Notes: generated from the sequence alone by a model not told the origin. 43,136 nt of DNA from Clostridia bacterium (GCA_017416765.1 JAFQBE010000023.1:1-43136); one strand, 5' to 3'; shown: positions 23,513-33,043, counted from the stretch's first letter. Made by a program: numbers and translations.

Positions 23513-24481
23513 ATGGATAAGAAAAAACTTATAAAAGGTATCGGCGTTGCAGCGGTTGCGGCAGGTGCAGGGCTTATAGCCGCGGGCGAAGGTATGTGGT
23601 TCGGTGTGCTTACCAAAAAGGGCAGCGACGTTATGAGCAAAATTTTCGGCGATGAACCGCCTGCACTTGAAGTTCCGCCGGCATACGATATCTGTGAAGG
23701 TGCGGATGAATGGTTTGAAGAAACACCGCACTACGATATAACAACAGAAAATGACCTTGGCGAACAGCCCTGTGCAGTTCTGTTTGAACAGCCGGGCAGC
23801 CATAAATGGGCTATTATCTGCCACGGCTATACGGCATCACCCAAGGTTATGGCACGCTATGCAAGAGAATACTACAAAAAAGGCTACAACCTTGTCATGC
23901 CCTATATGCGTGGACACGAAAAAGGTATAAAGGCAAAAAATGTTGTATGCTACAGCTTCGGCTATCTCGATAAGCATGACCTTGTTGCTTGGGTTAACCA
24001 TGTTGTGCGCCTTGACCCCGAAAGTAAAATTGTACTTCACGGTGAATCAATGGGCGCGGCTACGGTTATGCTTACCTGCGGCGAAAGCCTGCCTGCGAAT
24101 GTGGTCTGCGCTGTTGAAGATTGCGGCTTTACAAGCGTGTGGGATGAATTTTCACATCAGATTGGCGAAATGTTTCATTTGCCCGTTTTTCCGTTTCTTC
24201 ACGTGGCACAGCTTTGCGTAAAGCGCCATCAGGATTTGGATTTTAAGAAAGCTTCCTGTATTGAAGCACTGAAAAAATCAAAGACACCCATGCTGTTTGC
24301 ACACGGTGAAGCAGATGATTTTGTTCCCTTTGAAATGGTACATAAGTGCTATGAAGCATTTGACGGCGAAAAGGATATGCTGACCATCCGCGGCGCAGGT
24401 CATGCTTATGCCGTAAACGCAGACCCGGTAAAATACTGGAACAAGGTGTTTGAATTCGTAGGAAAATATATAGAGGATTAA
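23513..24481 (+). CDS. Membrane-anchored alpha/beta hydrolase
   Basis: A 322-aa serine hydrolase of the BAAT/acyl-peptidase-like group. An N-terminal hydrophobic stretch (GIGVAAVAAGAGLIAAGEG, about 9-27) should anchor it to the membrane. Seen: oxyanion region CHGYTASP (103-110), nucleophile elbow GESMGA with Ser179, the acid in HGEADDFVP, and the catalytic His in GAGHAYAV. I chose the ATG at 23513 with AAGGAG 12 bases before it; an ATG at 23480 would add 11 residues before the anchor and is possible. The next gene starts 9 bases downstream, so they form an operon. Substrate unknown; an esterase or lipase role is likely. Confidence 0.85.
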   Translation: MDKKKLIKGIGVAAVAAGAGLIAAGEGMWFGVLTKKGSDVMSKIFGDEPPALEVPPAYDICEGADEWFEETPHYDITTENDLGEQPCAVLFEQPGSHKWAIICHGYTASPKVMARYAREYYKKGYNLVMPYMRGHEKGIKAKNVVCYSFGYLDKHDLVAWVNHVVRLDPESKIVLHGESMGAATVMLTCGESLPANVVCAVEDCGFTSVWDEFSHQIGEMFHLPVFPFLHVAQLCVKRHQDLDFKKASCIEALKKSKTPMLFAHGEADDFVPFEMVHKCYEAFDGEKDMLTIRGAGHAYAVNADPVKYWNKVFEFVGKYIED

Positions 24482-24490
24482 GGAGAAAAA

Positions 24491-25339
24491 ATGAATACAC
24501 TGTTTAAAGCGCTGCTGGCGCTGCTTGCAATTTTAGTTGTTGCCGCAGTGGCAGTAACCGTATTTGCCCGCAAAAGCGGCGCAACTGTAGGTGAAGAAAC
24601 AACTTCATATGTTGAAGAAACAACTGTGCCCGTGGAAGAAAGTGCAACTGTTGAAGACACTTCGGAGAGTACTCCCGAAAGAACGACGGTTAAAGAAGAA
24701 ATATCAAAGCTTGATATAAGCTACGAAGCTACTACTGTTTTTGAAACAAAACAGTTAAAGCGTAAATTCAAGGGTCAGGATGACCGCTTCAAGATTTATA
24801 AAAAGATTTTTGAAGAAAACTTTGACCCGAAAACAGCAGATGTTTTCTTTTATGATATCACCCATGACGGTAAGGCGGATATGCTGGTGCTGACGCCTAT
24901 TATCAATGAGGATACAAAGAAAACTGTAGGCAGAATATTACAGCTTTTCACAATTACCGGCGAAAAGCAGAACACTGTTACCGAAATTTTCCGCGATTTC
25001 GGCGGTATAAATACAACCGGCAGCGGCTTCAGCTGCTATGTTACGGAGCAGGAGGGTGAAGACTGTCTGCTGATTATCAAGGATGAAATGGACGAGGGTG
25101 CGGGCAGACTTTCTTACCGAATTGTCTATGTAGTCGAAGACGGTACGGTTATAACAAAAGCGTCGTCACACTACAATACACCCGAGGGTATGGATTACGA
25201 TACGGAAGCTGCATTCAACTACTATTCCGAGCAGCTTGACGCTCAGCTGATTTCAGCGCATACAACGCTGTTTGATTACCGTCACCCAAAAGCAGTTTCT
25301 TCAAAGGCAGAAAAAGCATTCAAAGATTATATAAAATAA
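24491..25339 (+). CDS. Membrane-anchored extracytoplasmic protein, unknown function
   Basis: A 282-aa protein with one N-terminal hydrophobic segment (about 5-26), then a Glu/Thr-rich low-complexity linker (about 33-72, repeating EETT-like words), then a folded domain of about 200 residues. The domain contains VFFYDITHDGKADMLVLTP, a D-x-T-x-D-G-x-A-D pattern resembling the calcium-binding repeat of VCBS/FG-GAP proteins. AAGGAG precedes the ATG. It follows the alpha/beta hydrolase by 9 bases and is presumably displayed on the same membrane. No cysteine lipobox is present. I do not recognise the family. Confidence 0.75.
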   Translation: MNTLFKALLALLAILVVAAVAVTVFARKSGATVGEETTSYVEETTVPVEESATVEDTSESTPERTTVKEEISKLDISYEATTVFETKQLKRKFKGQDDRFKIYKKIFEENFDPKTADVFFYDITHDGKADMLVLTPIINEDTKKTVGRILQLFTITGEKQNTVTEIFRDFGGINTTGSGFSCYVTEQEGEDCLLIIKDEMDEGAGRLSYRIVYVVEDGTVITKASSHYNTPEGMDYDTEAAFNYYSEQLDAQLISAHTTLFDYRHPKAVSSKAEKAFKDYIK

Positions 25340-25340
25340 A

Positions 25341-25385
25341 AAACTACGGCATCGGAGCTGATAAAAGCTTCGGTGCCGTTGTTGT
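25341..25385. terminator. Bidirectional terminator
   Basis: Stem ACGGCATCGGAGCT / AGCTTCGGTGCCGT with two wobble pairs and a 6-nt loop, between convergent genes. The minus-strand tail (AGTTTTTTATTTTAT) is the better U-tract, so it suits the UPF0210 gene. Confidence 0.8.
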
Positions 25386-25391
25386 ATTTGT

Positions 25392-26747
25392 TCAGTTTTT
25401 AAGGCTTTGTACCGGTGCGGGGATTCTGCCGCCGCGGGATATGAACTTTGCGGGGGAAATCATGCTTACATCCATTACCGGTCCGCCGCCAAGCAGACCG
25501 CCGAAATCAAGCTCGTCACCTACGGTTTTGCCTATTGCCGGTATAACGCGTACAGCAGTTGTTTTGCTGTTTATCATGCCTATTGCAGCTTCGTCGGCAA
25601 TAATTGCGGCAATAACCTCGGGCGGTGTGTCACCCGGAATGTTAATCATATCAAGACCTACGGAGCAGACAGCGGTCATTGCTTCAAGCCTTTCAATGCT
25701 GAGCGCACCGCTGCGTGCAGCATCAATCATTCCTGCGTCTTCCGTTACTGGTATAAATGCGCCGGAAAGACCGCCGACATGAGAGGAGGCCATTATACCG
25801 CCTTTTTTAACAGCATCGTTAAGCAGGGCAAGTGCCGCAGTTGTGCCGTGGCAGCCGCACTGCTCAAGACCCATTTCTTCTAAGATGTGCGCAACCGAAT
25901 CGCCTACAGCGGGGGTAGGTGCAAGGGATAAGTCAACAATGCCGAAGGGTACACCGAGTCTGCGTGAAGCCTCGCGTGCGACAAGCTGACCTACGCGTGT
26001 GATTTTGAAAGCAGTTTTCTTAACAACATCGGCTACATCCGTCAGATTGCCGTCGGGAATTTTTTTGAGTGCTGTGCTTACAACACCGGGACCTGATACG
26101 CCTACATTTATTACGCAGTCAGGCTCACCCGCGCCGTGGAAAGCACCCGCCATAAAGGGATTATCTTCAGGAGCATTGCAGAAGACAACGAGCTTCGCAG
26201 GACCTATGCAGCCCTTGTCTGCCGTAGCCTTTGCGGCATCAACAACCGTCTGACCCATGAGTGCAACGGCATCCATGTTTATACCGGCTTTTGTTGAGCC
26301 TATGTTTACGCTTGAACAGATATGTTCAGTTGTTGCAAGTGCTTCGGGAATGCTGCGTATAAGTGCTTCATCGCCGGCGGCAAAGCCCTTTTGCACAAGT
26401 GCGGAATAGCCGCCGATGAAGTTGACGCCTACAGTCTGAGCCGCTCTTTCAAGCGTTTTAGCGTATTCAACGGGGTTGCCGCCCGAGCAAGCGGAAACCA
26501 TGGCTATAGGTGTTACGGATATACGCTTGTTGATAATCGGTATGCCGTATTCCTTTTCTATCTGTTCACCTGTTTTGACAAGGTGTTCAGCTTTACGGGT
26601 GATTTTGTCATAGATTTTGTCACAGCTCTTTTTTATGTCGCTGTCGCAGCAGTCGAGCAGAGAAATGCCCATTGTGATGGTGCGTATGTCGAGGTGTTCA
26701 TCCTCAATCATTGATATGGTTTCAAGTATATCGCCGGTGTTCATCAT
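25392..26747 (-). CDS. PFL-family protein (UPF0210/DUF711)
   Basis: A conserved 451-aa cytosolic protein of the UPF0210 family, structurally related to glycyl-radical (pyruvate formate-lyase-like) barrels but without the radical glycine motif that I can find. Seen: [11 protein letters not shown] near 76, [43 protein letters not shown] and the Cys-containing [12 protein letters not shown], which are typical of the family. Its function is not established. It lies 17 bases after an ACT-domain gene, a pairing conserved in many bacteria and archaea, which suggests the ACT protein controls it. Confidence 0.92.
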   Translation of the reverse strand: MMNTGDILETISMIEDEHLDIRTITMGISLLDCCDSDIKKSCDKIYDKITRKAEHLVKTGEQIEKEYGIPIINKRISVTPIAMVSACSGGNPVEYAKTLERAAQTVGVNFIGGYSALVQKGFAAGDEALIRSIPEALATTEHICSSVNIGSTKAGINMDAVALMGQTVVDAAKATADKGCIGPAKLVVFCNAPEDNPFMAGAFHGAGEPDCVINVGVSGPGVVSTALKKIPDGNLTDVADVVKKTAFKITRVGQLVAREASRRLGVPFGIVDLSLAPTPAVGDSVAHILEEMGLEQCGCHGTTAALALLNDAVKKGGIMASSHVGGLSGAFIPVTEDAGMIDAARSGALSIERLEAMTAVCSVGLDMINIPGDTPPEVIAAIIADEAAIGMINSKTTAVRVIPAIGKTVGDELDFGGLLGGGPVMDVSMISPAKFISRGGRIPAPVQSLKN

Positions 26748-26764
26748 AAGTGTTTTCCGCCTTT

Positions 26765-27034
26765 TCAGATTCTGTGCATGGAGTTGAAAATATCTTCGTG
26801 CATTACATGGATTTTAAGCCCTTCTTTTTCGCCGTAAGCCTTGATATTGTCCGAAAACTCGGCAAAGGGCAGCTGCATTTTGCTTGCATCAACCATCATA
26901 ATCATGCAGAACATTTCGTGCAGAATTGTCTGCGAAACATCCATAACATTAACGCCGTTGTCGGCGCAGAAATTTGATACCTTGGCAACGATACCCATTG
27001 TATCCTTACCTACTACTGTAATAACCGCTCTCAT
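26765..27034 (-). CDS. ACT-domain regulatory protein (UPF0237)
   Basis: An 89-aa single ACT-type domain pair protein, presumed to bind a small ligand such as an amino acid and to regulate its partner. Seen: [35 protein letters not shown], the classical beta-alpha-beta start with a GKDxxGIV ligand loop. GGAGGT precedes the ATG. Located between the patatin gene (24 bases upstream) and the UPF0210 gene (17 bases downstream) on one strand, so the three are probably one operon. The ligand is unknown. Confidence 0.93.
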   Translation of the reverse strand: MRAVITVVGKDTMGIVAKVSNFCADNGVNVMDVSQTILHEMFCMIMMVDASKMQLPFAEFSDNIKAYGEKEGLKIHVMHEDIFNSMHRI

Positions 27035-27058
27035 TATAAAATTACCTCCGGGTATATA

Positions 27059-27904
27059 TTATTCAAATAGTGCCTTTATTTTGTCCATGTTTTCCATGGC
27101 AAGGTCATAGCCGAATTTGTAAATCCGTTCGATTTTTTCCATGTCGCCCTCAAACGAGCCTATCTGTACTTCTTCAGTGGGTCGCAGTATAACCGCTCTG
27201 CCCTGCCTTTCAAGCTCGTTGCAGTATTCCACCTCTGCGTTGTAGCGGGTATGGCGGGTAAGTAAAAGCTCTGCCACTTTGGGATACTTGCTTTTAAGTA
27301 TTTTTGCGGCAAGCTTGTATGCGGAAGATTCTTCCTTTACATAGTCCTTTGTTCGGGTGAGGACTATGAGCATTTTTTCGTGTCCGTCCGCAATGGCTTT
27401 TTTTGCAGGGATTGAATCGACCAGACCGCCGTCATAATATTGTGTGCCCCTGTAAACAATGGGCGGAAAAGCTAACGGCAATGCGCAGGTCGCCTGCAGA
27501 AGTATGTAGCCGTCTGATGCGTAACGCTCGTTTATATATTCTGCCTTACCTGTCTGCGCGTTGGTAACACCAACCACAAATTCCGCATTACTCTTTTTAT
27601 ATGTTTCGACATCAAAGGGGAGCAATTTATCGGGAATATCCTGATAAATAAACTTTCTGCCGAAAAGCGATTTATCTTCGGTAAAAAGATTCCGCAGACC
27701 GAGATACCGTTTGTCGTGGCGGTATTTCTGCATTATTTCAAGGTTGCGCCCGACCTGCTTTGAAACATAGGAAGAAGCGTTTGATATACCGGCGGAAACA
27801 CCTATTATGTACGGGAATTCCACACCGCAATCAACCAACGCATCCATAACGCCGCAGGAAAACATCGGGCGGAATGTACCGCCTTCTAAAACCAGAGCAG
27901 GCAT
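27059..27904 (-). CDS. Patatin-like phospholipase
   Basis: A 281-aa cytosolic patatin-family lipid acyl hydrolase. Seen: the Gly-rich oxyanion loop LEGGTFRPMFSCGV (6-19), the nucleophile elbow GVSAG with Ser37, and the catalytic Asp in YYDGGLVDSIP near 168, giving the Ser-Asp dyad. The start is taken as the ATG at 27904 after GGAG; an in-frame TTG lies one codon upstream. It is the first gene of a likely operon with the ACT and UPF0210 genes and divergent from a PI-PLC-like gene. Phospholipase A activity is expected from the family; the actual lipid is unknown. Confidence 0.9.
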   Translation of the reverse strand: MPALVLEGGTFRPMFSCGVMDALVDCGVEFPYIIGVSAGISNASSYVSKQVGRNLEIMQKYRHDKRYLGLRNLFTEDKSLFGRKFIYQDIPDKLLPFDVETYKKSNAEFVVGVTNAQTGKAEYINERYASDGYILLQATCALPLAFPPIVYRGTQYYDGGLVDSIPAKKAIADGHEKMLIVLTRTKDYVKEESSAYKLAAKILKSKYPKVAELLLTRHTRYNAEVEYCNELERQGRAVILRPTEEVQIGSFEGDMEKIERIYKFGYDLAMENMDKIKALFE

Positions 27905-27982
27905 CAATTTTCATCTCCGTAAAAATATGTTAAACAATATTCTATCATATTTTTAAAATGTTGTAAACTGATATAAAAATAA

Positions 27983-28010
27983 TTGAAAAATTAAATATCT
28001 GTGGTATAAT
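27983..28010 (+). promoter_or_regulatory. Promoter of the PI-PLC-like gene
   Basis: TTGAAA (27983-27988), 16-bp spacer and TATAAT (28005-28010), about 28 bases before the start codon. Confidence 0.7.
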
Positions 28011-28037
28011 CTCTTTCGTAAAAATGAAGGGAGATTT

Positions 28038-29186
28038 ATGATGTTAAGCCGAATTATCCGCTACATAATCAGGTTTATTCCTGTTTTTATTTCAACTGCA
28101 GTTGTCTTTGTTTCGCTTTTTTCGGAAAATCCGAAAACACTTGAATCCGATATGACGGAACAGATTGAACGCATTTCAGCACTTGAAGCAGCATATGCCT
28201 CAGGTGAGATGCCGCCGGTGAACGAAGCCGATTTTTTCAGCGGCAATCTGCAGGCAGAACTTGAAAGCGGAATAAAATTTAACGAAATGATATTCCTTGC
28301 TACACACAACAGCTACCAGACCCCGAACACGCAACAGACAAAAGAGCTTTACCGCAACCTTTCTGACCTTACTTTTGGTCTGCTTTCGCCAAAGCTTGGC
28401 GATTTTTTCAGCCCTACTCTGACTGAGCAGCTCAATACGGGATTGAGAAGCTTTGAAATTGATATTGAAGTTTTTGACCGTGGCGGTGAAGTAAGCTTTA
28501 CCTGTATGCACAACCCTTATATTGAAATGACTACTTCCTGCTACGATTTTGAGCTTGCAATGAAAGAGCTTGCCATGTGGTCGGACAACAACCCGAACCA
28601 TCTGCCCATAACAATAATTATAGAAACAAAAGCGTTTTTTATTCCGCTGGAAAACATGAAGGCTATGGGCATGGATTATATGGGCGAATTTGAAGATGTA
28701 CTTCGCCGCAGTCTTGGCAATAAGCTGTTTACACCGGCGGATATGCTGCGCGATTACGAAAACTTCGGTGCTATGCGTAGGGCGGATGATTGGTGCAAGG
28801 TAAGCGATATGCTCGGTAAGGTGCTTGTGCTTCTGCACGAAACGGGTATAACGGAGGATTATATCAAAACAGACCCTTCAATCAAAACTCAGGTTATGTT
28901 TCCGATGTTAAGAGAAAAAGATATTGAACGCGACTGTGCTTCATTCATAATTGCAAACAAGCCCGATAAACTTGTTAAAAACAGCGATAATATAATAAAA
29001 TCAAAGAAGCTTATTGTCCGTACAAGGGCTGACGAGTTTACGAATATCAACCCTCAAAGGCTTGAAAATGCGCTTGCAAGCGGTGCGCAGATAGTATCAA
29101 CTGATTATCCGTACCGCAAAGATATGGCGAAAGATGAATATTTCGTATCCTTCGGCGGCTATACAACAGTCAAAGCTGCAAAATAA
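28038..29186 (+). CDS. PI-PLC-like phosphodiesterase, membrane-anchored
   Basis: A 382-aa protein with an N-terminal hydrophobic anchor or signal (about 7-28) and a TIM-barrel phosphodiesterase domain of the Ca2+-dependent phosphoinositide-specific phospholipase C type. Seen: His90 in FLATHNSYQ, the metal-site Glu140 and Asp142 in RSFEIDIEVF, and His158 in CMHNPYIEM, which match the two catalytic histidines and calcium ligands of that family, plus IIETKAF and VLVLLHE strands. AAGGGAG precedes two adjacent ATG codons; either could start. The substrate may be a phosphoinositide, a glycerophosphodiester or another lipid head group. Confidence 0.82.
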   Translation: MMLSRIIRYIIRFIPVFISTAVVFVSLFSENPKTLESDMTEQIERISALEAAYASGEMPPVNEADFFSGNLQAELESGIKFNEMIFLATHNSYQTPNTQQTKELYRNLSDLTFGLLSPKLGDFFSPTLTEQLNTGLRSFEIDIEVFDRGGEVSFTCMHNPYIEMTTSCYDFELAMKELAMWSDNNPNHLPITIIIETKAFFIPLENMKAMGMDYMGEFEDVLRRSLGNKLFTPADMLRDYENFGAMRRADDWCKVSDMLGKVLVLLHETGITEDYIKTDPSIKTQVMFPMLREKDIERDCASFIIANKPDKLVKNSDNIIKSKKLIVRTRADEFTNINPQRLENALASGAQIVSTDYPYRKDMAKDEYFVSFGGYTTVKAAK

Positions 29187-29191
29187 AACCG

Positions 29192-29227
29192 AGCACGGAT
29201 GGGCTTTTGTCCATCCGTGCTTTTTTA
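29192..29227 (+). terminator. Terminator after the PI-PLC-like gene
   Basis: Perfect 11-bp stem AGCACGGATGG / CCATCCGTGCT, then TTTTT. It lies between convergent genes. Confidence 0.9.
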
Positions 29228-30700
29228 TCAGTATGTTGCTTTTATTTCGTGCTTGCCGACGGTGGTTTTTATACAAAGCTCAACTCCGCCATATTCAAGC
29301 GGCTTAATTTCATATTCGCCGTCACATTCAACATTGCTCGGCTGTGCGGGCAGATAGATTACCGTTTCACCCTCGTATTCTTTTTCCTGGTTATAGGAAA
29401 GGGTGAAACTGTTTTCTTTTCTGTCGTGGCGGTAGGCAATTATTTCGCCCGTTACTGCACGCGGATACGGTCTGTTGAGTTCATCCATAAGCGGGTCGCC
29501 GATAAGACCTTCGTGGAATGCCCAGTAAGTGTTGCTCCACTTGCGGTCATCGAAGAAACGGAGCAGGTGGTGAATATGCGGATACCATTCGTTGCCTTCG
29601 GAATAGCCGCCCCATTCGCCGACAATTACGGGGATACCCAAACGATTCTGCGTGTTTTCATGCTCGCCGAAAATAGCATCGGTGCGCGATGAACTGGCAT
29701 GCTTGTAAAGGGGAGTATCAACCATAAAATCGTAGCCATGGGGTGCGAAGCAGGTGTATTCTTCAACCTTGTCGCCGTAGGTTATAGGACCTGCCATGCA
29801 GGGAATTGAAAGGTTGGAATAGTAGCAGTTGTCAATGAACATTATGCCATTATCCGTTTCCTTACGGATTGCCGCCGCAGTTTTGTTAAGGAAGGGCGTA
29901 TATCGTTCTTTGTCGAATTTTGCAATAAGCTCTTCTGCATTTCTTGCAACGTCACGCAGAACACCGCCGTTGTACTGGTCAAGTATGGCAGGAATATCAA
30001 GCTTCAATGCGTCCTTAATAAGTTTACCTTTTTTGATTCGCTTGTCGGTAAGGGTTGCCTTTATAAGTCCTGCTATGAGTTTTTTGAAAACTCTGCCGCC
30101 GTCGCTTCCGGGGAAGGGCTCATTGAGCATATCAAAGCCGAAAAGGGCGGGGTGGTCACCAAGCTTATTGGCAAGGTAAGTCCACATATCGGCAAAGTAG
30201 TCAAGCAAGCCCTTGCCCTGATATTCCTTGTTTGCCCAGAAATTGTCAAAGCAGGCGTGTACGGCTTTGCCCCAGAAATAGCCTTCAGCCCATACAATTT
30301 TTGTCTTTTTCGGTTTATGGCCGTTTGAAAGGCAAGCCCATATCGGCGCGCCGTCGCCTATGCCTTCGTCAAAGAAAGAGTATAAATCCTGATGCATATC
30401 AAGGTAGGCATAAAGACCGTATTTTTCACACATATCAAGCATACCGCGTATGGCTTCTATGTATTCATCGTTGTATTTGCCGGGCTGCGGCTCAATAGCT
30501 TCCCATGTCATGCCCAGACGCACAATGTTGAAGCCTTTTTCAGCAAGCGTGCGGAACATTTTTTCATCATATTTATATACATGCTGTCGCTGTCTGTTTT
30601 CATCGTACCAACCCTTGTCGCAAAGGTTTACACCGTTGAATATTCTTTCGCGTCCCTGTGAATCAACAAAGGCAGTGCCTTTTGTAAAAATTCTTTCCAT
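29228..30700 (-). CDS. GH5-type glycoside hydrolase, endoglycoceramidase-like
   Basis: A 490-aa retaining glycosidase without signal peptide. Seen: FNGVNLCDKG start strand, GFNIVRLGMTWEAIEPQPGKYN (57-77), DMHQD (101-105), the acid/base Glu194 in MLNEPF, the active-site FAPHGYD (317-323) and the nucleophile Glu361 in VGEWGG. A C-terminal beta-sandwich (about 415-490) follows. The arrangement is that of the endoglycoceramidase branch of GH5, which cleaves oligosaccharide from glycolipids. Without a signal peptide it likely works inside on imported material. AAGGAG precedes the ATG, 12 bases after the end of the upstream glycosidase-like gene, so the two are an operon. Confidence 0.85.
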   Translation of the reverse strand: MERIFTKGTAFVDSQGRERIFNGVNLCDKGWYDENRQRQHVYKYDEKMFRTLAEKGFNIVRLGMTWEAIEPQPGKYNDEYIEAIRGMLDMCEKYGLYAYLDMHQDLYSFFDEGIGDGAPIWACLSNGHKPKKTKIVWAEGYFWGKAVHACFDNFWANKEYQGKGLLDYFADMWTYLANKLGDHPALFGFDMLNEPFPGSDGGRVFKKLIAGLIKATLTDKRIKKGKLIKDALKLDIPAILDQYNGGVLRDVARNAEELIAKFDKERYTPFLNKTAAAIRKETDNGIMFIDNCYYSNLSIPCMAGPITYGDKVEEYTCFAPHGYDFMVDTPLYKHASSSRTDAIFGEHENTQNRLGIPVIVGEWGGYSEGNEWYPHIHHLLRFFDDRKWSNTYWAFHEGLIGDPLMDELNRPYPRAVTGEIIAYRHDRKENSFTLSYNQEKEYEGETVIYLPAQPSNVECDGEYEIKPLEYGGVELCIKTTVGKHEIKATY

Positions 30701-30712
30701 GGCATATTCTCC

Positions 30713-32932
30713 TTATGCTTTATAAATCATAAATTCGCTGAGTATTACACCGATATGTTCTTCGCCTATTTCAAGGCTGATACAGCCGTTTTCAAAAATA
30801 TCAGCAGGCAAATCGTAAACTGCGCAGGTGAAAGTATCAGGCAGCATTTCGCTTTCAAAGCGTTCATCCTTTTCGCCGCCGAAAAATTTACCCTTATAAA
30901 CTTCCTTACCGTTGGCTTTTATATAAAAGCTGTTGAACATTTCACAGTTTTTCATCTTTTTGTAGGTAACGCGCATTTTGTAATCTGTGCCGGGTTCAAA
31001 GCCGCCGATATTGCACTTGAAATTATAGTGGTCAAATGCCTTGAGTATACACATGGGGATATTGCCGTTGTTTACTTCCGCACGGTCGCCCTGGTAGTCA
31101 ATGTAGAATTCGCCCTCCTGCCTTGCGCCGAGTACACCGAAGCCGTGTTCGGCAAGTGAGAAATAGTATTCGCCCTTGCTTACCTTATTGCGGTTGAATA
31201 CTCTGTCAAGGAAAGCTGTTTTTTCTTCTTCACTCATATTTTCTGCCATTGCATAGCGGGTGAGAAGCCACGGTCTGTCCGTTACAGGCAGGTCGATTGT
31301 TTCAAGCGTTGCACCGCGTTCAGCGCGCTGTGCATGGTAGTTTTCAACATCAAGCTGTATGCCTATCTGCTCAAACAGCTTGTCAGCAAGCGTTACAAGT
31401 GAAGCTCGCAGGGAATAATATTCCTTGTCAAAATCTGTTTTGAGTATTTCGTGTGCGGTGTTGTAGTCGCCCTGGGCGGCAGAGATTCTTGCCTCTTCAA
31501 TAAGTTCAAGCTCAAACACTCTGCGGCGACGCACCAATGCATCGCACCTTGCGCGGAAAAGGCAGAGTAAAAAGCGCCAGTTGTTTATAAGTTCAGGTGA
31601 TTTTTCAAGCTCTTTTTCAAAAACCTCAAGTGTGTTTTCTATGTGCGGGTTTTCTGCGGGGTCGCCCTCCCAGTTGCGCTCAAGCCCGAGTATGCCGTCG
31701 GCTATTTTTTTGGCATCTGCCTGCCAGATGAAAAATCTTGCATAGTCACAAAGTGTTTCATAAAGCGGCACTTCACCAAAGTAGTCCATATTGCTCCATA
31801 CTGCCTTGTTTACATCGTCATTCACACCTTCGGAGTAGCTGACGCTGCCAACTATGTACTGACGGGTGAGTCTGTGAAGCAATCTGAATTCAGTCGGGCG
31901 GGGGTTTACGCTTTCACGGCTGAGTGTAGTTGCCATAGCATAATGCCAGTCGTCCCTGTCGAAATGTACAGGATATTCGCACCGTACATTGTGCGTGATA
32001 TCGGGATAAAGTCTTATCGGGTATTTTGACGGTACTTTTCTGCGGAGGTCAGGCAGAGGCATTGCGTGGTTGGGACCCATTATTATGCCATCAATTTCAT
32101 CGGGCAGTTTAGTTATTTCTTCAAGGAAATCCTCCGCCCAGGTTATGTTGCCGTGCGGTGCCTGGGCTGAAGGCCACATCTGGGCACCGGGTTTTACTTC
32201 TTTGAGTACCCTTGAAATTTTTACACAGCGCTTTATAAAATCGTCGCCGTCCATTTCGCCGGGGTCACCGCCGGGCGGAAATATAGCATCAATTCTCGGT
32301 ATTTTTTCAAAAGCGTCTTTTCTGCTTGCAAGCGCCTCTTCTTCGCTTTGGCTGTCATCATTGGGGTACCAGCAGGAAACATCAAGGTCAAGCTCGTCTG
32401 CAAGCTCGCTGCCCCATACTGTAACATCAAACGGGTCGTATTTCATAAGGGGATTGTTGGGGTCAAACTTTTCGCCGGGTATATGCTCGCATATGTTGCA
32501 GCCGAAAGCCATTATATCAAGGTAAAAGCGGAAGTATTCTTCCTTTCCCCATGCATCGTAGGTGTTGGGGCAGGAGCGGTAGCCGCATTGGTGACCGCGT
32601 ATTTTCATTTCGGGGCTGTAGCTGCCGCCTATATTCTGAATAAGCGTAATTTTGCCTGAATTAAATAAACATTTGCGCAGAAAATACGAATAGCCGTAAA
32701 TCAGACCTCTTATTCCCTGTGCCGTGATTTTTAAATTACTGCCGTTTTGCTCAATTGAAAAGCTGTCTTTGTTTTCAACTGAATCGTCGGCAACAAGCTC
32801 AACGCAGGGCTCGCCGCCTTCAAACGGTCTGTAGCCTGCGCGCAGTTCAATTTCATCGCCGAACAGTTTCGCAGCTTTTTTTGCAACCGGAGAATCGGCA
32901 TTAACACTTAAAAAAGAAAAATCGTATTTCAT
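30713..32932 (-). CDS. Uncharacterised glycoside hydrolase, GH20/GH67-like architecture
   Basis: A 739-aa protein without signal peptide. Residues about 1-100 look like the small alpha/beta domain found before the barrel in GH20, GH67 and GH84 enzymes (ending GIRGLIYGYSYFLRK). Residues about 108-420 form a barrel with RGHQCGYRSCPNTYDAW, the PGGDPGEMDGDDF stretch (220-232), PDITHNVRCEYPV (310-322), and SYSEGVNDDVNKAVW with Glu368 as a plausible catalytic acid. The last third is helical, then a beta-rich C-terminal domain. I have seen related sequences labelled only hypothetical or glucuronidase-like. It is upstream of, and in one operon with, the GH5 enzyme, so the two may process the same glycan. 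Confidence 0.7.
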   Translation of the reverse strand: MKYDFSFLSVNADSPVAKKAAKLFGDEIELRAGYRPFEGGEPCVELVADDSVENKDSFSIEQNGSNLKITAQGIRGLIYGYSYFLRKCLFNSGKITLIQNIGGSYSPEMKIRGHQCGYRSCPNTYDAWGKEEYFRFYLDIMAFGCNICEHIPGEKFDPNNPLMKYDPFDVTVWGSELADELDLDVSCWYPNDDSQSEEEALASRKDAFEKIPRIDAIFPPGGDPGEMDGDDFIKRCVKISRVLKEVKPGAQMWPSAQAPHGNITWAEDFLEEITKLPDEIDGIIMGPNHAMPLPDLRRKVPSKYPIRLYPDITHNVRCEYPVHFDRDDWHYAMATTLSRESVNPRPTEFRLLHRLTRQYIVGSVSYSEGVNDDVNKAVWSNMDYFGEVPLYETLCDYARFFIWQADAKKIADGILGLERNWEGDPAENPHIENTLEVFEKELEKSPELINNWRFLLCLFRARCDALVRRRRVFELELIEEARISAAQGDYNTAHEILKTDFDKEYYSLRASLVTLADKLFEQIGIQLDVENYHAQRAERGATLETIDLPVTDRPWLLTRYAMAENMSEEEKTAFLDRVFNRNKVSKGEYYFSLAEHGFGVLGARQEGEFYIDYQGDRAEVNNGNIPMCILKAFDHYNFKCNIGGFEPGTDYKMRVTYKKMKNCEMFNSFYIKANGKEVYKGKFFGGEKDERFESEMLPDTFTCAVYDLPADIFENGCISLEIGEEHIGVILSEFMIYKA

Positions 32933-33004
32933 TTTTTTCTCCTTTTTACAAAGGTATTTATATTATAATATCATACTATCCCATAAAAAGCTATAAAAAT
33001 ATAA

Positions 33005-33043
33005 AAAAACAGCCGCAGCCGGTACAAACTGCGGTTGTTTTTT
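33005..33043. terminator. Terminator-like hairpin between divergent genes
   Basis: Stem AAAAACAGCCGCAG / CTGCGGTTGTTTTT with one wobble pair and a 10-nt loop, U-rich in both directions. A terminator upstream of two divergent genes implies a transcript that has not been identified, or an attenuator. Confidence 0.6.
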
